Assembly: GCA_031296345.1 (NCBI GenBank)
Contig: JARLFW010000116.1
Span: 1 to 10,040, forward strand
From: Nitrosotalea sp.
Lineage (GTDB): Archaea; Thermoproteota; Nitrososphaeria; Nitrososphaerales; Nitrosopumilaceae
Direction: 5' to 3'
DNA: 10,040 bases
The notes below the pieces were generated by a model, which made no database searches, was not told where the DNA came from, and worked only from the letters and a program-made list of their open reading frames with translations. Of the stretch, positions 6,369 to 10,040 are shown one piece after another. Numbering within the stretch: the first letter of the stretch is position 1; every line of letters begins with the position of its first letter. Both the position numbers and the translations under genes were made by a program.

Positions 6369-6695
6369 TCAACTCAATAGTGTTATGCCTGTAATTCTCT
6401 TGATATCTTCACGATTAATTTTGTTCGAGGCCAAAAATATAGCAAGCTTTGTGGCATCTTGGCCACCATCTGATATCTTTAAGAGATTTATTGTTCCTAG
6501 CTCGTTTACAGTTTGACTCTCAATGTGATTGATTTTTTCAGATTCATATGTGTTTGATTGCGCATGAATTTTTTTATCAAGCAGAGATTCAATTTTAGAA
6601 AGATCAATGTTTTCTAACTGTCTCTCTAAATCTTTGGTATCGGTAAATTCTATCATTAGTTCACCGATTGCCATGTTTATCCTTATTGTAGCCAT
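6369..6695 (-). CDS. Hypothetical protein, second gene of a compact cluster (108 aa)
   Basis: Not recognised. The N-terminus (ATIRINMAIGELMIEFTDT, residues 2-20) looks like two beta-strands, followed by helical DLERQLENIDLSKIESLLDKKI (22-43), a polar Glu/Ser/Asn linker (44-65) and a C-terminal part, about 72-108, with LLKISDGGQDATKLAIFLAS and NREDIKRITGI. The latter stretch has the look of a small helix-turn-helix-like bundle, but this is only a visual impression. It starts 19 bases after the stop of the 53-residue gene and ends seven bases before the next start. ATG 6695 is the natural start. Confidence 0.7.
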   Translation of the reverse strand: MATIRINMAIGELMIEFTDTKDLERQLENIDLSKIESLLDKKIHAQSNTYESEKINHIESQTVNELGTINLLKISDGGQDATKLAIFLASNKINREDIKRITGITLLS

Positions 6696-6714
6696 AAAGA
6701 TCTATAGCCAATTT

Positions 6715-6876
6715 TCATGTTGACCTCTGATTTTTCTTGGATTTAGATAAGAGTGAATTCAAAAATGCACTGTTATCAAGAGATGGATCATCTTTTTTTG
6801 CATCCTTGACGGCCTTGATGAATTTCTGGAAAGATTCTGATTTTACTGTGATTGTTTTGTATTCTTTTCTTGGCAA
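6715..6876 (-). CDS. Small ribbon-helix-helix-like protein with TTG start (53 aa)
   Basis: The frame starting at TTG 6876 encodes 53 residues, too short for many gene finders. It begins PRKEYKTITVKSESFQKFIK: a basic arm, a short strand (YKTITV) and helix SFQKFIKAVKDAKKD (15-29), then SLDNSAFLNSLLSKSK (32-47) as a second helix. Strand-helix-helix of this length and spacing is the plan of ribbon-helix-helix DNA-binding proteins such as CopG/Arc and many antitoxins. The assignment is by pattern only. TTG is favoured because a TATA-like box at 6902-6910 lies 30 nt upstream, and because no ATG is available in frame. Its TGA sits 19 bases before the ATG of the 108-residue gene, making it the first gene of the cluster. 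Confidence 0.6.
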   Translation of the reverse strand: MPRKEYKTITVKSESFQKFIKAVKDAKKDDPSLDNSAFLNSLLSKSKKNQRST

Positions 6877-6901
6877 CGGATCCTTTGTCCGGTACGCATG
6901 G

Positions 6902-6910
6902 ATAAATTAT
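6902..6910 (-). promoter_or_regulatory. TATA-like box for the three-gene cluster
   Basis: The minus strand reads TAATTTAT in ATAATTTATC, centred about 30 nt before the TTG at 6876. It decides for the TTG start of the 53-residue gene and would drive all three small genes. Confidence 0.4.
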
Positions 6911-7017
6911 TGGTAGAAATTTTATGACATTCCAATGATGAATATTTCCATAATTGGTCAATATTCTCTCTTATTTACATTTTTTTGGAATTTTATTAGA
7001 TCATGAACTTTTACAGA

Positions 7018-7395
7018 TTATACAATAAAAAAAGAAAAAGATTCTTGCGAAACTGATGATCCAGTTGTTGCTGGTGGCGTACTGATAGGTGGGGATTGTT
7101 GTTTATTGTGTCCTTGTCCACCATTTTGACCTATGCCAAAGCCGCCCATATGAAATGCGTGGCCTGGTGATGTGTAGAGTACCGTTCCAGTTGATGGATC
7201 GACAATCACGGAATATGCCATGTTCTTGTCGTCAATTACTTTGAAGGCATATACAAGAGATCCTTGCATCTGTGTCAAACTTCCACCGATTACTTTGCCA
7301 TTACTTACTGCTGTTCCAGCAGTTGTTGCCGCGGTAGAGAAATCTACCTTTACGTTGGACAACAGCAATTGTTCAGTAACAATGTTCATGAACAA
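7018..7395 (-). pseudogene. PepSY-domain protein lacking its N-terminus (probable truncated gene)
   Basis: The first ~65 residues of this 125-residue frame look like one PepSY domain: a helix with LLSNVKVDFSTAATTAG, then GKVIGGSLTQ, QGSLVYAFKVIDDKN and the closing YSVIVDPSTGTVLYTS, the usual 'V.VD..TG.VL' end. A Gly/His/Gln-rich and Pro/Thr/Ser-rich tail follows, with a short Phe-rich end. PepSY domains are normally exported and inhibitory or binding modules. Thaumarchaeal ones usually begin with a signal peptide, and none is present: the frame starts at TTG 7395 or ATG 7389, with an in-frame TAA about eight codons further upstream. The 5' end lies against the promoter of the divergent surface-protein gene (ATG 7440). 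I think the N-terminus was lost by rearrangement; a short intact cytosolic version cannot be excluded. Confidence 0.6.
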
Positions 7396-7405
7396 GGTGT
7401 AACAA
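7376..7405. promoter_or_regulatory. Palindrome flanked by direct repeats in the divergent junction (candidate operator)
   Basis: TGTTCATGAACA (7383-7394) is a perfect 12-bp palindrome. The 7-mer GTAACAA flanks it on both sides in the same orientation, at 7376-7382 and 7399-7405, 23 bases apart (about two helical turns). It covers the 5' end of the PepSY frame and lies immediately upstream of the TATA-like box of the surface-protein gene, so it could bind a regulator of either. Chance cannot be excluded. Confidence 0.35.
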
Positions 7406-7407
7406 TT

Positions 7408-7416
7408 CTTTATTTA
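7408..7416 (+). promoter_or_regulatory. TATA-like box for the surface-protein gene
   Basis: CTTTATTTA is centred about 28 nt before the ATG at 7440, predicting a leaderless transcript. Read on the minus strand the same bases (TAAATAAAG) sit about 23 nt before ATG 7389, so one element might serve both directions. Confidence 0.45.
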
Positions 7417-7439
7417 CTGAATTACTCAGATAAAGCGAA

Positions 7440-10040
7440 ATGAACCTTAGGTTATTGTCCTTTATTTTATTTACTGCAATGTTAGTTTTTCCACAGTATG
7501 CTTTTTCTATAAGTACTGATAATTCTAATAGCACATTATCTAGTACTACAAACCCAGGCACCATACCAATATCATCGCAGACAACTGGTAATGGCCTGTC
7601 TGCTACATCTAGTACTACAAATTCGTCAAGCAAATCGGTTTCAACTACATTGCCCACAAATACTAGTGACTCGTCATCTAAAACTATTTCAGTATCTGAC
7701 ACTACAAATTCTCAAACTGATACTAACAGTTCTTCACAATCTAGCACTGCCACTACACCTACTATAACTTCACAATCTAACGCTACTAGCACTTCTCCCG
7801 ATCACACTATACAATCTAGCACTACTCCCTCTAACACTACACAATCTGTCACTGTAAGCACTTTATCTAATACAAACAACACAAGCTTGAGCAATTCTGT
7901 ACAGACATCTAATAATACAACCAAAACAAATGTCGCTGGACCTGATTTTACATCTAGTACTATTACACCAAATCTTACTGTGACAAATCCGGGATCTCCA
8001 GTATCATTCACTGTAAAAGTTACTGACACGTCAAGCTCCCCAACTATTCCAACTGGTATAGTATCATGGGGTGATGGAAATGTCGGAGGTTCATTTAATC
8101 CAACTGCGTGCATAATTTCATCTGGTATTTGCTTGGTGTCATATACACCGCCACAAAATTATAGAAGTGCAATAACTATAACTGCAAACTATGGTGGAGA
8201 TGGTACACACTCTGGCAGCTCTGCTACGTCCACTTTGACAGCAAGTGTACTACATGTAGTTACCACAACTATTGTACCAAATATCATTCCAATAACTCCA
8301 GGATCTCAGGTACAGTTTACTGCAACACTTACTGACACATCCAATCCGCCAATCACTCCTACCGGAACAATGTCATGGAATGATGGAAACATTGGAGGCA
8401 CATTTAGTACTTCTTACTGTATGTTATCATCTGGAAGCTGTACTGTATCATATACCCCGCCCCAAAATTATGGGAGTACGATAACTATATCTGCAAATTA
8501 TGGTGGAGATTATTCACACTCTGCCAGTCTGGGAGAATTTACCATGTCGGTAAATTCACTACCTAGCACCACAACTACTATCATACCAAACATTGTTACG
8601 ATAAATCCGAGATCTCAAGTGCAACTTACTGTGGCAGTATCTACCTCATCAAGTTCATCAACTATTCCAACTGGTAGTGTATCATGGAGTGATGGTAATG
8701 CGGGAGGTTCATTTGTTCCGTCATCTTGTACACTTTCATCGGGTAATTGCATTGTATCATATACTCCTGCAATCAATCCGCCAAATTCGATAACGGTGAC
8801 TGCATCATATGAAGGAGATAGTGTGCACTCTGGAAGCTCTGGTGCATCAACTGTGACTATATCTCAGCTGTCTAATACTGTCACAACTGTTACACCAAAC
8901 CCTGTGACAATACCTAGAGGGTCTCAAGTACAATTTACTGCAACACTTACTGATACTTCCAGCTATCCTGAACCAGTCACTGGTACTATATCATGGAGTG
9001 ATGGTAATGCAGGTGGTACATTTAATCCAGTTTCTTGTGTCCTTTCATCTGATACTTGTATTGTATCATACACTCCCTCTACATCATCTGCAAATCAAGT
9101 GACAGTGACTGCCACATATGGTGGAGATGGTACACACTCTGGCAGCTCTGGTACATCACAATCATCTATAATCGTACTTCCATCTTCTCTTTTGTTGAAT
9201 ACTGATCAATCGTATTATGCATACGGTGATGTGGTTACTCTATCTGTAAATCTTCCAGGCCAGAGTCTCCAAAGTATTGCTGTCGGAGTTTCAAATCCAA
9301 AAGGTGACAATATCATATCAAGAACAATAACTACAGATGATAATGGTATGGGATCTATACAATTCAAGATTCCAGATACTTATCAGACAGGAGTCTATCA
9401 AGATGTTGTCAATGCCCTTGTTGATGGAAGAAATTATACAAATTCCACCGAGTTTACAGTACTCAAATCTCATGGTGTAACAATTGACTCGGTACAAATC
9501 ACAAATCAGCAAGGAAATCCTGTTTCGCTACTACCAAAGGGTCAGAATGGATTTATCAAGGTCTCACTTTCATCACAGGAAAAAATGCCTGCACTCTTGA
9601 CCCTTAATCTCTTTGATGCAAATCAGAGTAGTCTTGGTACTACTTCAATCAAATCAACTGTAAATCCAGGTACTTCACAGATGGTCTTGTCTTTTTTTAT
9701 TCCGTCTAGTGTACAAGTAGGACTGGCAAATGTTTTCACCGATGTGTATTCGGACTGGCCAACCAATGGAGGTACACCACTGACTACCGAATCATGTCTT
9801 ACCGCCGACCTTCAAGATCCTTCCGCACTCCCTGTATCTTATGTTCCAACCCCTCCACACATCTGTACAAGCACATCTAATGGACTATCTTCTGGAACTG
9901 GAAGTACTCTGTCTACGGCAATGACAAGTAACCAAGCATATGCTACACTTGGAGTTGTAATTCAAAATGATACCATGACATTTATGAGTCCTAGTGAGGC
10001 GCATCTTCTTGCACTTGCTTATGAAAACGGTACTGCAAAA
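7440..10040 (+). CDS. Large secreted Ig-like repeat surface protein, N-terminal 867 residues (runs off right edge)
   Basis: The frame is open from ATG 7440 to the last base, with no stop. Residues 1-23 are a signal peptide (MNLR, hydrophobic LLSFILFTAMLVF, cut near AFS). Residues 24-170 are a Ser/Thr/Asn-rich stretch, likely extended and possibly glycosylated. Four Ig-like repeats of ~103 residues follow (about 171-580), each with V-[ST]-W-x-[DG]-G-N ... C-x6-C-x-V-S-Y-T-P ... Y-[GE]-G-D ... HS[GA]S. They resemble bacterial Ig-like group 3 domains. Residues 581-677 form a domain with DQSYYAYGDVVTLSVN, as in many thaumarchaeal surface proteins; a further beta-rich region follows, with single Cys at CLTAD and ICTSTS. 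The product is probably an envelope or adhesion protein; the C-terminal anchor is not visible. Divergent from the PepSY frame. Confidence 0.9.
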   Translation, partial: MNLRLLSFILFTAMLVFPQYAFSISTDNSNSTLSSTTNPGTIPISSQTTGNGLSATSSTTNSSSKSVSTTLPTNTSDSSSKTISVSDTTNSQTDTNSSSQSSTATTPTITSQSNATSTSPDHTIQSSTTPSNTTQSVTVSTLSNTNNTSLSNSVQTSNNTTKTNVAGPDFTSSTITPNLTVTNPGSPVSFTVKVTDTSSSPTIPTGIVSWGDGNVGGSFNPTACIISSGICLVSYTPPQNYRSAITITANYGGDGTHSGSSATSTLTASVLHVVTTTIVPNIIPITPGSQVQFTATLTDTSNPPITPTGTMSWNDGNIGGTFSTSYCMLSSGSCTVSYTPPQNYGSTITISANYGGDYSHSASLGEFTMSVNSLPSTTTTIIPNIVTINPRSQVQLTVAVSTSSSSSTIPTGSVSWSDGNAGGSFVPSSCTLSSGNCIVSYTPAINPPNSITVTASYEGDSVHSGSSGASTVTISQLSNTVTTVTPNPVTIPRGSQVQFTATLTDTSSYPEPVTGTISWSDGNAGGTFNPVSCVLSSDTCIVSYTPSTSSANQVTVTATYGGDGTHSGSSGTSQSSIIVLPSSLLLNTDQSYYAYGDVVTLSVNLPGQSLQSIAVGVSNPKGDNIISRTITTDDNGMGSIQFKIPDTYQTGVYQDVVNALVDGRNYTNSTEFTVLKSHGVTIDSVQITNQQGNPVSLLPKGQNGFIKVSLSSQEKMPALLTLNLFDANQSSLGTTSIKSTVNPGTSQMVLSFFIPSSVQVGLANVFTDVYSDWPTNGGTPLTTESCLTADLQDPSALPVSYVPTPPHICTSTSNGLSSGTGSTLSTAMTSNQAYATLGVVIQNDTMTFMSPSEAHLLALAYENGTAK
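7509..7949 (+). repeat. Low-complexity Ser/Thr-coding stretch with recurring 12-mer
   Basis: This segment inside the surface-protein gene codes for residues 24-170, mostly Ser, Thr, Asn and Gln. The 12-mer TCTAGTACTACA occurs exactly at 7539-7550 and 7608-7619, and close variants (TCTAGCACT..., ACACAATCT...) recur through it. This pattern suggests growth by slippage of short Ser-Thr units. Confidence 0.6.
7950..9178 (+). repeat. Four tandem ~309-bp repeats coding for Ig-like domains
   Basis: Units begin near 7950, 8262, 8568 and 8874, with the Pro-Asn at the start of each unit exactly 103 codons apart (residues 177, 280, 383 and 486). Each unit keeps an aligned C-x6-C. Repeats 2 and 4 share QVQFTATLTDTS, and repeats 1 and 4 end with YGGDGTHSGSS. 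The DNA is diverged between units, so this is an old or selected duplication, not a fresh one. Confidence 0.85.

Noticed and set aside
7802..8113. Open reading frame on the minus strand opposite the surface-protein gene
   Set aside because: It is a by-product of the Ser/Thr codon usage of the plus-strand gene, has a Val/Leu/Asp-rich composition expected of such an antisense frame, and no promoter or family resemblance. The minus frame at 7373-7702 is the same kind of artefact.
7950..9178. CRISPR-like regular repetition
   Set aside because: The period is about 309 bp, the units are diverged and the reading frame is kept throughout. These are protein domain repeats, not short identical repeats with spacers.

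Overview
The window most likely comes from an ammonia-oxidising-type archaeon of the Nitrososphaerota (Thaumarchaeota), closest in feel to the Nitrosopumilales/Nitrosotalea group. The evidence is an archaeal PurP, an archaeal TatC/TatA pair, a protein with the Trp-rich 'WIK...W..G..SD..F..GIQYLV' repeats common in thaumarchaeal exported proteins, AT-rich DNA, and starts (ATG, GTG, TTG) that sit about 25-31 nt downstream of TATA-like boxes, as expected for leaderless or nearly leaderless archaeal mRNAs. The genus is inferred from gene style only.

Layout. At 1-269 (minus) is the N-terminal part of a class I SAM-dependent methyltransferase running off the left edge. At 389-643 (plus) is a small hypothetical protein, convergent with a Cys-containing multi-pass membrane protein (633-1472, minus). 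At 1561-1986 (plus) is a bifunctional-nuclease (BFN/DUF151) family protein, convergent with purP (1983-3074, minus); their stop codons share a CTAG. At 3179-4360 (minus) is an exported protein with two Trp-rich repeats. At 4524-5519 (minus) is a Tat export unit, tatC followed by tatA, in which tatC is split by an in-frame TAA. At 5571-6029 (minus) is a hypothetical protein. At 6137-6876 (minus) is a compact cluster of three small unrecognised genes, the first (53 aa, TTG start) resembling a ribbon-helix-helix protein. At 7018-7395 (minus) is a PepSY-like protein lacking its expected signal peptide. At 7440 to the right edge (plus) is the N-terminal 867 residues of a large exported protein: signal peptide, Ser/Thr/Asn-rich stretch, four ~103-residue Ig-like repeats each with a C-x6-C pair, then further beta-rich domains.

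How it fits together. The region mixes housekeeping genes (purine synthesis, Tat translocase) with envelope genes. The most unusual points are the interrupted tatC, the decapitated PepSY gene lying against the promoter of the giant surface protein, a 12-bp palindrome between 7-bp direct repeats at that junction, and the small-protein cluster at 6.1-6.9 kb. I see no tRNA, rRNA, CRISPR array, transposase, integrase or recognisable defence system. No gap between genes exceeds about 165 bases.
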